Assembly (NCBI RefSeq): GCF_023078275.1
Contig: NC_062977.1
Location: forward strand, 12,979,118 to 13,043,117
From: Leguminivora glycinivorella
Lineage: Eukaryota; Arthropoda; Insecta; Lepidoptera; Tortricidae
Direction: 5' to 3'
Length of the DNA: 64,000 nt
Shown here: piece by piece, positions 10,057 to 25,000 of the stretch
Numbering within the stretch: position 1 is the first letter of the stretch
How the letters are laid out: each line of letters opens with the position of its first letter
Program-made: the position numbers and the translations under genes
Notes under the pieces: model-generated
What the model saw: the letters and a program-made list of their open reading frames with translations, nothing else
Told to the model about the DNA's origin: nothing
The model's database searches: none

Positions 10057-13000
10057 GTAGGATTTGACCTCTAAATGATCCAAACAATCACTGTGCACTG
10101 TTTGTTTACGTCTGCGAGGAGGAAACACTCTTTCCTGTTGCTGATTTTTATTGCAACGTTATGTCAGCATATTTATTTTAAACTTAAAGTGGGGTAGGTA
10201 CTAGGTACCCAACCTAATTCCAATATGAATATATATACCTATACATACGAGTATGTATGTTTAACAATATGCCTACACAACTTTATTTTATCAAGTAGTT
10301 TTGATTTTGTCATAATTATTTCAGTGCCTATATTGTAATAAATAGGTAAGTATGACTGAAAATAATTTCTATTGTTTTGAATTTTATAATTACATAAAAC
10401 TTTGAAATATCTGCTCTTATCACTGAAAGGGTGCCTTCCCACGCCAATAACATAATATATACATGAATTTTAGCGTTTAACCAACTACTTACAAGAAAAC
10501 TGGAGAAGACAATTGGGACTGATTTTGTCAGGCAAATATGTAGGTAGGTTGACAGACACTATGTATAAATTGCTATGGTTTTTAAATCTTATTTTTTTTA
10601 ACACAGAAATAGGTACAAGCTTAATAGACTACCTACTCCTATTCAATCAAACTATTTAACGATAATGTTATAGGTAGGCCCATATTTAAAATAGAATAGA
10701 ATAGAAAACGTTTATTTGGTGAAAATATACAAGTAAAACAACAATAGCCTTAATCTATATACATCTTAAACTAAAGTCACCAAAAAGGATGCCACTCAGC
10801 ATATGCCAATGGCTAATTATAAATATAATTGCATATCCTTCAATAATTTCATGTTGCGCTAAATACCAATAAAATGGCATTACCTATTAGATACTTGATA
10901 TTTGTTTTATTTTAGCAAATGCAAACTACATAATTATTTACTGTTTTTGACGTATGTATTTTACTGTAATTTAAATAGCAGTAGGTACCTAGCCTAAAGA
11001 AGCACCCGTACGAGCTACTGATGATGACGGTTACAACGGGAGAATAAGAATAATATCAACATTGAAAAGCCCACAACAGAAATCACAATTTTATGCTAGA
11101 TTAGCTGCAAACGACTTTCACAAGATTAATGATTGCATACGAATCATTAGTATGAAAGGGTACAGAGGAAAGTTTTAGTACCTAGAATGACGGACCGTTC
11201 GCAGAACGAATTATTGATGGATTAATGCGACTAGCAACACTTCCGCGCGGAAGGGCTTCAAAAACAATTAAAACGGCATTGTGCAAAACATACACTCGTC
11301 GAATAGTATCGATCGATTCCCTGCAAATTGAGGGGTCTGAAGCATGCCCACAGGGAGTCCTTACACATTTCTATTCGATTCCTAATGATCTTATCGATTG
11401 CCTTTATTCTGTTCTCTCTCCCATGAAATTTCTTTAATCGACAAAAGAGTTAACCATTGCACACATCAAAGTGCAATTCTAAAATTATACTTGCACCGTT
11501 TATTATTTCTTAAGGTCTAATAAAATGGTAATCATAACATACACACGCTGTACGGCACGAGGCGTCAGCTGCTTTCTCGCTATCACTTTTACTTTTCTCC
11601 TGAGGCGATGATGTCGAGTCTCACTAGCCAGTAAAGCACTCGTTCAACATGCAAACTACGTAATTAAAACATTATTTAAGTAAGTAGATTATTAGTGATC
11701 ACAATGATCACATACATCATAAAGTAGGTGGCGGTATTTGCTGACATTATAATTTTGCTATTAAATAAAATGGAACTGTCAGCAATATGTGCTACCGTAA
11801 CCTTGGTTAACATTTCCGGATAGTGCACAAACGTGTGCTATAGTGATATAGGAATAGAAACGTGCTTTTTGCACAGTTACATACAAACGTATTTACAAAC
11901 AATCATCGCCATGACACCGATTCGGAACGCGATCGAAACAGCAACGTCAATGTTATGCACGGTCGGTGCTCGCGTTACGTGGCTGAGACTTTCTCGCGCT
12001 TTCCTCGCCTCTAATTGACGTAACCAACTAGCGAGCTCTCACACGCGCGGCTTAGAAAAACGCGCGAGTTGCATCACTCGAGGAGAAATGGCTGCACGCC
12101 ACCTACGACTGTTGCAACTGCACCAGTTACGTCTCACACTGCCGAGCACTTTCCCTGCCCCATTGTGATCCCCACTGCATCGCGAGTACGCACCATTGAA
12201 AGCGCCGCTCGAGATGAGACCGAAATTATAACTCGGAGAGTAATCAAGCAGTCTGTAGAAAAAAGAAAGTAACTCCATAGAAAGCGACGGTGCGTCGACC
12301 TGCGGCGAGTGGTGCGCGCCAGAAATAGAAAGTTTCTTCCAAAAGGCTCGCCACGCTCCCTTAACAAATAAACAAACGACTGGGAGAGGAAAGTGAGAGC
12401 AGTCGAGGGAGCAGCAAACCTGTTCCCGCGCCGCCCGCGCTCCGGTGCAACCATCCGCCGCAGGACTTTTGTCTATCACTGACCTACTAACCAAATCGTT
12501 TCACCCATTATCAACTGACAGTCTAATGTTCAAACTAACGACTCCGGCCACTAATCATCTTTTCAATTATACTATTACTAGAACAATATTGCTCTTATTA
12601 GATGTTTTTAACAAGGATATGCTGTCAGCCGTCCGAGAGGGGTGGATCGGTCGGTTCTATGTCACATTGTGTCAGTTGCAGTGGGATCATTGACTCCACG
12701 CAAGTCACTGGTGGCTCTGCGCTTTCTAATACAACCAAAATAACTATTGAGCGTCACCTTGACGCACGCAACTCGATGCGGTTGCGTCACTCGTTTCATT
12801 AGTGAGACAGATTTGGAGATAATAAGTATAAGTAAAAGTATGCGCGTCTGGAATTTACGTAATGACTAAAATAATCTTAACGACCATTAAATTAAAATTG
12901 TATGAATACAAAAGAAGATAGTGAGAATTTCATTGTGCGTGCAGTTAGCAGTCACGAGATTCGCGCAGCCGCAGCTCGTCACAACAATGTCTTCTAATCA

Positions 13001-16000
13001 TATCTTAGTCCAACTCACTTTCCTGCATATACGAACAACAAAATCAAACGTTTGTTGTTTAAATAGTATGCAATATGTTATAAAAAATCTGATCACAATC
13101 AATTGAAGCGGGGAACTTGCATCTAATATAGAGTAAACTAAACTTTTTTTTTAATATAATGTCAATCGATTCGATACAAAAGCATTGCAAATATTGCAAT
13201 AATTTCGCTTCGCAGTTGTGAATGTAGCACTGCAAGGCCACCGAGTTATCGGTGCTCACGTGCGGCCCGTGTTTATTATACAAACCTTACGACTCAGGAT
13301 GTTTGGCTTGGCACTGGCCGCTAACACCATCTACAACATCGAATCACGTAAGGCAAATTTACAACTGATGTAATTGTTGTTTGTTACAGAGTTCGACGGT
13401 ACCACGGTGCTGTGCCGCGTCTGCGGCGATAAAGCTAGTGGATTCCATTATGGCGTGCATTCCTGCGAGGGCTGCAAGGTAAATATCGCTTTGTTTAATC
13501 TTTATATGAACTCTTTCAATGCTGTTGTTGAGCGATGACACATAAAACACAAGCACGGGGACAATAACCTACCGCACTAACGTCATTGGCGTGTCACCGT
13601 AACACATATTGAAAGTGTTCTTGTGTCTTATACATTGATATTTCTTCATGAAATTGTTTTATTAAGAGATCGTCGAAATCCAACATGCTCACTAGCTCGA
13701 CAATTTTTTTTAAATAATAATACACGCCACAACCGCACTACCTTGGTAATAAGTTGATTAAACCTAAAATTCTACAATGTAGTAGTAGTTGGGGTAGTTC
13801 TGAGAGCAGGAAGTTTTTAAACAGGTGAGTATTGCACTCCATCCTGCCAGAACAGCTCCGCAAGGCCGCAGCCGCACCACGCGGAAGACAATCTCTGTGA
13901 ACAAAGCGACCAGATAACCTTATTTATTTACACAGCGTAAATCCAATTTACATGCCTAGTGTTGAATAGCTATAAAAACGTCGTGTGAACTTGTTAGATC
14001 GAAAGCGGTTTTGGGTCGCCAGGTACCTGCCGTCGGTCAACCGGGCCCCTCTTCATTGGATCACTTTTTATTTTACTTGATACCTGTCCCGGAACAATCA
14101 CACAGGAACGAGCTCTTTTATAATGTTATAATTCTTTAGACTTTGTGCAACGGGCACAAGACGAGGTCAGCGCGAAAAGGTTAAACGTCTTTGAATAGAG
14201 CCACCCCAACCGTAAATATACTTTTGACCCAGTTTGTATTTTGAAGTGACGGCGACATTGTTTCGTGTTTAAAATTATGAAGTAGACGGTTAAGTGCATC
14301 ATGTAACTTCGTTGCACGTAAAACGAGAATACAAATTTTGATACTAGGTTAGTAGACACTCGTGTCACGTCCCGATCATATCACCCGCACTACCCGCATC
14401 CTTGAGCACTTAAGAGTTATGGGCGGCTTTTTGTCCGTATTAATTTTAAGTTTCATCTTCCGGGCAAAGCTAAATTGAAAGTAGGCAGACGTGAGAAACA
14501 ATACAATCCATAAATAGGTGGATACGAGCACGGACAACGTCGTCAACAAAAAGTAAAAGACAACACAAGGTCGCCGAGAAGTAGCCTCTCCGCCACGCAT
14601 TGTAATGTCGATAAACAGAAAACCAAAAGCGACAAATAGCTACGCTCACAACACCAATTGTGGAAACCTGTCGGTCTCACGTCCGAGCGTAAAAGGTTAG
14701 CGAAAGCAGCAAATTGTACGTGTCCAGTGAACGTTCAAGAGCAATGCAGTCACTCTAATTACTTCCTAGTGCGAACGAGTTTAACTCATTTCCTTTAATG
14801 GCTATGATTGAATGCAAATATGCAAGCTTCCTTTTATTAACATCCGTGCCTTTGTATTTAATTTATAATGCAACAATCTCACAGTCGGTAACCGACCCTC
14901 GACCCCGGCAAAGGTCGTTATAAGCGTGAAAGCGAGGAGCAGACAGCGATAGAAGTGCAAGTGTACAGAAACTGGTTTGTTCGGTGCGCGCGGGCTCGGC
15001 TCCCGGACAATGTGTGTCCTTCGCCGTCTGGCCATCGTGCACAATGCACCAGACGGCTTTCACGCGCGCAAAGCGGGTCTGCCGCTGGGCCACCCTAACT
15101 TGTCACTTTGATCGCTTTATTATGTCGTTAAACTCCTGAATGCGCATTCAAAAGTTAGAAAACTTTTTAAAAAACTGATTGGAAAATTTCTTATTAGCAA
15201 TGTTTTCCTATAAGCTTGTCAGTTTTAGTTAATGTAATGTCACTTTACAAATTGTTAACATAATGATGTACTTACTATATTCCGCAAACAACAGGAAAAA
15301 AACCATCAACAAAAACGATAATATTACGTTACCTAACACTCGTGCGAAGCGCCAACTAGTGACGTGGATGAACAACTCACTACATTAGTTCAGCTACTCG
15401 CCGCGCGATGGCGCCACGTGTAGATAGTAGCGCCGGTGCTGCTACGGCGCTACGCGGCTACGACTGCAAACGTTCATTGAATGGCGCCGACGTACGGTGA
15501 CGGGACGGCCTGACGGTTTTCATTTGTTCGAATCTGCCTACGCAGACTGATGTCAATGAACCTTTGATTTTGTACATTGATATACGCGATTCGATAGTAA
15601 AATGGCCATTAGTGGTTTGAAAGGTTGAATTTGTTTTATTATAGATACCTAAACAGAAACAGTTAACTGTTTATTTGTACATAAGATTTATCTTCAGCGT
15701 CGTGCAGTTTCACACTCAGTATACAATTAAGTGATTGCGTAGGTCTCGTAGTAACTTGATAAGCCCTTGACTCGAATAACTTAAGTCACAGATAACTATC
15801 ACTTATAAGTACTTAGTTACAATGGTTCGACACTATAATTAGGCCGATATTAATCAATACTAAATAACGAATTGTATTCAATAATGCAACTGCATTTACC
15901 TCTAGACTTTTGTAACATGTCATACTAGTATATGAGTATATTATTCAAATTCGTTTTGTCTTTCTTGTAACTATGGTAGATTATTTAACAGACTTTGAAT

Positions 16001-19000
16001 GATTTCAAAAATAAATTCTAATTTTACATAGACTGCTGTTTGGGTATAATTTTGTGTATTATTATCACTATTTGAAAAACAATAGCGGAGTGATAGACTC
16101 AAAACTTTATTTATCAGCCAAGCGAGCTATAAAAACAATATGTTCGTAAGCATCATACTGTATACTTCCATTTTTAATTAAAGGCACAAATAAATAAATG
16201 AATACATAGTCGTAAAGTAAAGGCCCAGCTCACCTTTTACAGTTCCGCTGAGCTTGCCTTTGTTCTTCGGCCGACATAATTCCTCGTGTCGTATTGTGGG
16301 TCGCTTATTTTTCGACACCATTTCTTGCAGCGGGCGTCGACCGAGCGCTTACCTCGCGCGAGACCCGTAAACAACTTCTACGGCCAACGTACGCTACGTG
16401 AACGTAACCCACATTATTTTTGAACTGTCAGCTCAAAAGTTCGTTGATCCCCGAGCGGTCATATTTATTGGGAGCATCACACTGCAAGCTGCGTTCATGG
16501 TTTCCGGCTTGCGGCGCCGCGCGAACTTGACTCTTCGTAATAAAGATTTTAGTGCTGCTCTCGGTCGTTGGGGAATTGTAACACTTTATGGCCTATTTCG
16601 GTTCCGTAGTATATAAGATTTTATGTTAAACATGGGACGGGAGATAGAAATTGTAATTTTGCGGTACAACAATAGAATGTATTTATTTGATTTTTAAGAG
16701 TATGTATAAAGAAACGTTAACTCCACGTGATGGTTTACGTAGCGTAGCTGCTACGTTGTAGTAAGTAGACTGCCTGTTACCTACTCTTGGGTTGTTACAT
16801 GCGATTTTCCTTAGAATGAACTTCATTAAACTATCAATCAACAAAAGAAAAACGCTTTGTTGAAGTCCACATACCTACTTTTTATATAAATATGTGTATT
16901 ATGAAGTAATCGCTTATACGTATGATATGAATTACGCGACGTGCTATAAATACTCGCGTGATAGGTGAGCGGGAAGTGAATCGCGGTGAGTCACGCGCTA
17001 TCTGCCCATCTGCACTAGCGGGCCGGTAAAGCCTGACTTCCTGGTAAACGCCGCTTATCAGCTTACTGTATTGTAAACCAACATTTTCCTTATTGCCGAA
17101 GTTGTTGGATTTAGTCTTGCCAGGTCTTGCAAGCAGTCCATTCAGCAGTTAATACAATTCAATCAATGCAAATACGATTTCATGAAATTAGTTGTCATCA
17201 TTTCTTTTAGTATTTTCGACTAAAATAAAAGAAGAACAGTGCTAGTTTGCTACCGTTGTGTTTTAGGACTTACCTACCTATTAACTTAATGCATTGGTTA
17301 TGTTTATTTAGCAATCAAACTTGTAAACATATCTCAAGGCAACTAAATAAGTTTTTTTTTATGATAAATATAGTACAAATGTCTTACTCACAATCCTGTT
17401 CAACTCGTGTGAGCGCAAACTTACGTCCGACTCCGTCACCGATGACAAACGCGAGACGAAACAGTGATTGCGCGCCAGGCCTTATCTCGCGGCGTCTCTG
17501 AGTCGTTGCCCCTGCACCGTTACATTGTCATATGTTCATGTCGTATAACGTTCGTGTCACCCGGCTTACTGCCTATTACGATCTTTTATTAACAGTAATA
17601 TCAGTTTTGGTGAGCTTAGCGCCTAAAACGGACTGTATTGTTTCCCAGGCTATGAGTCAACATAAAACGACGATCCGCTACAAATTATTGTTTTACTTGT
17701 AGAGAATGATAAGTTGCGAGTATGACTAAGCTCTTGTCAAAACAGTTGGGTTTTTCTACAAAACACATACAAACCGTATAACGGCACACTGTTTTGACGC
17801 ACTGAATAGAACTCCGCGTTAAAACTTTAAGAAATTAGGCACAATAAGCCCAGTTAGCGATAATCCGAGCTTAACTGTGTCAATGTAACGTTAACGACCA
17901 AAAAGTGTCGGTCGATCGCTTATCGCTCGGCTAGGCGACTAGCTGTGTCGAAAATTCTCGGTGGCGACCCACATCGCGCGCTCTGACGAAACCCTGCACG
18001 GTACAGCTATGTATTTATTTATGTGCCACTTATTTATATGCCTGCCTGACTCATGAGAGGGTTACGTGCTGAACACACGAGCCGAGTCATGTGCGCCATT
18101 CATACCCTTAGAAACAACCCTGCGCAATCCAGGTCGATGCACCTTTAAATACCCAATACCTATTTATGAATAAAGTTAATTTTATTCATTATTCGTCAAT
18201 AATAATAACGCAATGAATCATCGAGGCCACGCGTTTACTAATAAACCACATTATAAATAGGTTATCAGACACGCGTTTTCCTGAAGTCTGACTGCCTACA
18301 TAACTCGTAACGTTTTACCCATATTCAGTCGTCGTAGGCATCGCCACTAATTGGAACGACGCTTTATCAACACAACCCACATTGTTTACAGTTAATGAAA
18401 CTAAATAGGGAGTAAATGACAAACAGTATTATTTATTATTTTTCTGGAACTCCAAACGAAGTCACCGTGTTAATTAGTCAGAGGTCGTTGACTCGTCGAG
18501 ACGGGTTCGTGTTCGCTTATTAATTATATAACTGGAATGGTGCGTTTGTAACGAGACATTGGTCTAGGTATGTCATAGTCGTTCGGAAACCACGTTATCT
18601 GCCCCGGGAGTCCATGCTGGCGGGAAGGTTTTGTTTTCGCGGAAGGAGGTCAACGACCGCGCGGTCGGTCAGTGCCCGCGCTGCGACCAATTATGGGCCA
18701 CTCGCACAGCGCACAATGGATCGATGGCAGCGCGAAATTGGGCCACCGCCCGCCGCCCGCGCCCCGGCCCGGCCGGGCAGCCTCCGCCCGCGACTCCACA
18801 CCGTACCACTCTTTGTCCTGCCTCTCCAGCAAATTACTTCGACGCGAGCTCAAGAGGCTCTACTCTAATTAGTAGCAGACTTTACACGCGGAGCTTAATA
18901 CGGCACTATAGCTAGTCGCATTGAATAAAAGTTGTACCGTGCAGGCTTTTTATAAACAACGTCCTTAGGTGCATAGCGACGCATCTAGTCATTACGGCAA

Positions 19001-22000
19001 GGGAACCTGCTAATTAACAATTATGACGCGTGTTAGGTTAAACAGATTATACTATAGCGGTTATTTTAATAGCGGTGACATATTTTAATTAATCAATTTT
19101 TACGATGCTTTGTGTAACGTTTAAGCCACTCGTAGTAGAGTAGGGTGTAGTGCATAAATAAATACTATGATAGTGGAATAGTAGCGCTCCGTTGGCAATT
19201 GTAATCATGTGGTAGTAGTGGCGATCTAATTGGATCATTGCAGCCCCTAAGCGGGAGCGCGCGCGCATTGAGGTAGGCCGTGACGTGTTAGTGACGTCAG
19301 CGGGCGCGATTCGGTCGTTGACCCGCGCGGCCCGCGCCCTAGCTCCAGGGCGAGGGCGGGTGCGAGGGGCGCGGGGCGGCGTTGTGCAATCGAGCGGTCG
19401 TCGACCCGGGGTGAACGGCCGCGCGCCGCGACGCCGCCGGGATGCGCCCGGCCTATATCCGGCGCACCGGTGCAGCGGCAGCGGCGCATTCTAGAGCGGC
19501 GTGGACCGTTAGGAGCGCGGCGCGCGGGGGCCGGGGGCACTCTCACTTTCTCGGGTGGGTCGGCGGCCGGCAACTAGGTCGCGGCTCGCTAACTGTGCGC
19601 CGCGCGCCGCAGCGCCCGCACAGTTCGCAGTCGACCGTCGCCCGTGTCGGTGCAGTCACTCTGCGTCAAACCGAGAGTCGGTCACGCGTACGCGAAGCTA
19701 GAGCGTGTGGTTGTGGTTGTGGCTGTGTGTGCCAGTGAATGGTGTGTGGCATGTCGTGCGAGACCGCTGGCGAGCTGCGTGAGCGGCACTCCGTGCTCGT
19801 GAGCATGCTGGAGGCGCGCCGCGAGTCCTCGGACTCAGGCTGCTCCAGCGACGGCTCCGACCTCGAGCCAGACTCTAACTGCCGCTGTGATCCCCAGGGT
19901 TTCTTCAGGCGGTCCATCCAACAGAAGATCCAGTACCGACCCTGTACGAAAAACCAGCAGTGCTCCATCCTTAGAATCAACAGAAATCGGTGTCAATATT
20001 GCCGGTTGAAAAAATGCATCGCCGTGGGCATGAGCAGAGATGGTGAGTTCAATTTTTTTTCTCCTTACAACGCGTTTTTGCAAGTATGACCAAAATCTCT
20101 ATTAAATAGCTTATTTTTTTCTACTGCTGTAAAAGAATCAGCTGTCAGCAATCAGCTGATTATCAAATTGTCATTACAATAAATCATAGTTCTGCATGTT
20201 TATGTGCCAGGAACAGTAAAATTATCATTAATACTAAAGTAAAAAAAATATATTTATTTTTATCAAGATTATCATATTTGCAAAAAATATCAAAATATTG
20301 CAAAAAATGCTAAAAACATGCAAAAAGAAAAGATGAAGTGGCACAACAATAATTAATCATATTGAAAAAATATTAATTGTAGGTACGCATAAAAATATTG
20401 TGTCATTTTTTGCATGTTTTTCAAAATTTTTAACTATCCTAATTTTTCCATACTAAAATCAGGTCATGCTAATTAGAAACGAGTGCGTAAATGATGCAAC
20501 GTTAGTGATGTGACGCGGCGCGACGTAGGCGGCATAGCATACGCAAGTGCATCCACAGCACGCATAGGAAAGTGTGCGCGCGCCATAGGCCCGCGCGGCA
20601 CGAGCTTCTGCGAGAATTGAGATCCTATTTCGCGGAGTGGGGTCAGAGGAGGGGGGGTGCGTGAAGTGGGGGTCTTATGCAAGCGCGGGTGATCGCACGC
20701 TAACCGGGTCGACAAACTCGCCGAGCGCCACAGGCTTGCGACACGGGCCCGTCTCCGACCGGTGAAAGCGGAGAAAGGCGCATTTCGTAAGCGTGAGAGG
20801 GAAATTTATGTTTTCACTTTCGTAATGCCAGTTCGTTGCCCTCGCGTTTCTCTCCTGTACGCACTTAACACGTAATAGGTGCAAGTAATGTGATGTCAAC
20901 AATTGATAAACTTTGGATGCAACTGATGCGTAAGAGACTTGGTAATTGCACTTAGACTTTCATTTAAAACTTTATAGATCAGGTATTCAAACTTAGGTAC
21001 TCATACAAATACGAACACATTCGATGTTAATGGTTCTTCAAAATACTTTACATACAAATATTAAAATTACAAATAAAAAATGAAAATAATTAACGAAATA
21101 TAAATCTAAGTTGCTAATCAGAATTGAAAAAAAAACTTTATAATCTTTTAATAACCATAAATAAAATCGCATTTTTCTTATATTTCTCATAAATGATCTA
21201 TTTGATACATCTGACAATATTAGAAACCAAAAAAACGAAATCTACGTCACAGATACTTTTTACACCTAGCGGTTAGTTCAGCTACTCACCAACAGATGGC
21301 GCGCATCGGCGCCACTAGCGCTCCGTTGAAATGCGGTCGCTCACAGAACTAAACGTTTTCATCGAGACAAACCACAACTGATGTTAATGCAGTGACAACA
21401 AACAATTATTATAATTTATAACAAAAGTATTATGTGAGTGTTACCTAAGTGATTTACAACATTAGAAATTATGGAATAACTAATTAAACAATTTTTAGGA
21501 TAAATAAATAAAATCTTCAAAATTTCAACTTTTTATAGCTAAGTGGCTATTTAAAATTTTTGATGTGATAAAATTAAAATAAAGAAGTAAAATTAGACCT
21601 ACGTATGACATGACATTATAATAATATGTACAAGGATATGATATATGCAGTATCCTTGAATAATAAATACAAAGTGGCTGATCAGTGTCAACAAAAAACC
21701 AGAAGTCATTTAGCGCCAACCTTAACTAGCCATAAAGACAACACGGATGTAGAGCGTAATCTCGGGGAAACCGGAAATTAGTTTTGGAAAATTCTCACGT
21801 CGTAATATCGGCAAGGTTCAAGTGGCGGGGGAGGTGGCGGGGGGGCAGGGGCCTGCGCGGAGTGGAGTTTATTGACGGCGCCCCCCGCCCGCGCCGCGCT
21901 CAAGTTCAAGGTTGGAGCGGCGCGCGCCGGCGCGCAGTGCGAGGGAGTCCGGCCCGCGCATCGGTCGTCAGCCCTAACAGCGCTATGCAATACGCTCACT

Positions 22001-25000
22001 CCGCCACGAGATCGCGAACCAACAACACTCATCAACAACGGATTACAGTGCTTGTGAACTCCAACTTTACTTGTGCTATGTGACACTATCTAGTGATTTA
22101 AAAATTAATTAGTGACAAAAAGTTACCTGCTTTTTATTGTGGCTTCGGCTGTGAATTAGTTTAGTGAAAGAAACTGTAATGGTCTTAGACATGGGAGAGG
22201 ACCTGCCTATCCTGAAGGGAATCCTGAATGGAGTTGTGAAATATCACAATGCTCGTACGTATTTTATTTTACGAGTTTTTATAATATAACACGTTCGAAC
22301 ATGGAAAAAAAATATTTCATCAATAACTCAAAAAAGTTTTTTACACAAATTTTTAAATAAAGCAATCGGTTTAGGCTTCTACGTGCTACGAACAAATGCT
22401 ACGAGGCGTAGCAGCTACGTAAAACTTTCAATGCGCCTTTCAAAAATTTAAAGTTTTCTTTGAATTATGCATTGTTTACAACATATCTAAATATGTATAC
22501 AACGTGATACGAATATATAACATGCATATTTAGTAGACTCTATTAAATATTTATACGGCTATTATTTTCTCGATCACACTCAGAATAAATAAAAAAATAT
22601 ATAATTACGATAAAAAAATAACTTGGCTAAAACTTTAAAATTTTTACAATGGATAACAAAATTACAAAATAATATTTATTGCGCTTCAAATAATTTTAAT
22701 AGGCCTCAAAACGTACTTTGACTTTTATGATTCAAATGAGAAAATATCGCGACACATAAACACACAGACCCACTTTAAACAACATACATGGTTACGTTGC
22801 CCTTAAGCTTATAGGAACTCGATATTAGAACGATACTCGTATTGAGATAAGCGAAACAGATTGGAGCATCGCGAACAATAGGGTCGTGCATCTGGTGCGG
22901 CCCACTTCGCGCAGCGAAAGTTCGGAGAAATGGCGAGAGGGCGCTCTCCGCTTTCGTTTTCAATCGTGAGCAGCGCAAACACTTTCACCGGCGCCCGCGC
23001 ACGAACGCTGTAAGCGGCGCGCCGCCGCCGGTCGCATACGGCCTTTCATGCCGCGCCGCCTTCCAGCCTAGCGCGAGAAAGTCGTAACACTTTTTAACGT
23101 GACCTCGCGGTTTGCGCTTTGTCACTCGTCATTCAAACTAGTTCACCGAATCGCTACATATCCGGTAGGCCCCGCGGATTTTAAAAAGCCTCGTCGGATA
23201 ATAGTCCGGCGGGACGGGCGATGAACTCTACCCTCGCGTCAGCTGCGCGTGCACATGGCTCGAGCGCTCGCCTCGCGACAGCTGCACCCCACAGTATGTT
23301 TAGCCGCGACCTTGCACAACAATCCCGTTCTTAGCTACGCACTCGTTTCATTTTAACGACTTAATTTTATAGCGGAGCATGTGTTGAACTTTGTTTCTTT
23401 TTGTTGCAGCCGTGCGGTTCGGTCGCGTGCCAAAGCGCGAGAAGGCGCGAATCCTGGCCGCGATGCAGCAGTCATCGTCGTCGCGCGCGCACGAGCAGGC
23501 CGCGGCCGCGGAGCTGGACGACGCCCCGCGGCTTCTGGCGCGCGTGGTGCGCGCCCATCTCGATACCTGCGAGTTCACCAGAGATCGCGTTGCCGCCATG
23601 AGAGCGCGCGCGCGCGATTGTCCCACCTATTCACAACCAACTCTGGTAAGCATCTTCATTATGTCAACCATATGTCACATTCCACATAATTCAATTAAAG
23701 AAAACTTGAAAGTAAATCGAACAATGTCTAATGACCTTTTTTTCTTTGTCGTAGGCGTGTCCACTAAACCCGGCGCCGGAGTTGCAATCTGAGAAAGAAT
23801 TCTCACAGCGATTCGCCCACGTGATCCGTGGCGTGATCGACTTCGCCGGCCTCATCCCCGGCTTCCAGCTGCTCACACAAGATGACAAGTTCACGCTGCT
23901 CAAGAGTGGACTCTTTGACGCACTCTTCGTGCGCCTGATCTGCATGTTCGATGCTCCACTCAACAGCATCATCTGCCTAAACGGTCAGCTTATGAAGCGA
24001 GACTCTATTCAGAGCGGTGCCAACGCTCGGTTCCTTGTCGACTCAACATTCAAGTTCGCCGAGCGCATGAACTCCATGAACCTAACGGACGCCGAAATCG
24101 GCCTCTTCTGCGCGATAGTCCTCATCACGCCTGACCGACCGGGCCTACGGAACATTGAACTCGTCGAGCGAATGCACTCGCGCTTGAAGTCGTGCCTGCA
24201 GACCGTCATCGCTCAGAACAGACCCGACAGGCCCGGTTTCCTACGGGAGTTGATGGACACTCTGCCTGACTTACGGACGCTCAGCACACTCCATACAGAG
24301 AAACTGGTCGTATTCAGGACAGAGCACAAAGAACTTTTGAGACAACAAATGTGGGGTGATGAAGAAGGTTGCCCGTGGGCGGATTCCGGAGCAGATGACT
24401 CTGCTCGAAGCCCATTAGGATCAGTATCCAGCAGCGAATCTGGTGAAGCTCTCGGTGACTGCGGAACTCCTCTACTGGCCGCCACTCTCGCTGGCCGACG
24501 GCGGCTAGACTCACGAGGCTCCGTCGACGAGGAAGCCCTCGGCGTGGCACACTTAGCACACAATGGTCTCACAGTCACGCCGGTGCGCCCTCCTCCGCGC
24601 TACCGCAAGCTAGACTCGCCCACAGACTCCGGCATCGAGTCCGGCAATGAGAAACATGAGCGCATCGTCGGCCCCGGATCGGGCTGCTCCAGCCCGCGCT
24701 CGTCACTCGAAGAGCACTCTGAGGACAGACGGCCACTCGCCGCCGATGACATGCCCGTGCTAAAGCGTGTCCTTCAGGCGCCGCCCCTATATGACGCCTC
24801 CTCCCTAATGGACGAGGCCTACAAGCCCCACAAAAAGTTCCGAGCGATGCGTCGTGACACCGGCGAGGCGGAGGCGCGGCCGATGCGGCCGACGCCGTCG
24901 CCGCAGCCCGCGCAGTGCCCGCACCCGGGCAGCCCGGCGCACCCCGCGCACTCGCCCCGGCCGCTGCGGGCGTCGCTCTCGTCGACGCACTCCGTGCTGG

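Larger units (their letters stand above)
20043..23409 (+). other. E75 intron 3 (3.4 kb) containing the D-type first exon
   Basis: Begins GTGAGT and ends TTGTTGCAG. It holds a very AT-rich part with repeated GCAAAAAA motifs (20250-20430), GC-rich blocks at 20500-20770, 21830-22010 and 22860-23330, and the D-type exon at 22179-22254. A minus-strand half-site GCAAGGTCG lies at about 23308-23316. Short frames in the GC blocks are not credible as genes. Confidence 0.85.

Noticed and set aside
12473..12485. CTATCACTGACCT as an ecdysone response element
   Set aside because: Only one arm (TGACCT) fits the inverted repeat; the other arm matches three of six bases.
12039..12494. A 151-codon minus-strand frame inside E75 intron 1
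   Set aside because: No domain, no plausible splice or start context, and an uneven composition typical of chance in moderately GC-rich DNA.
18614..18915. Possible alternative E75 first exon in the GC-rich block
   Set aside because: No frame here ends in a good donor of the right phase, and the peptides are compositional.
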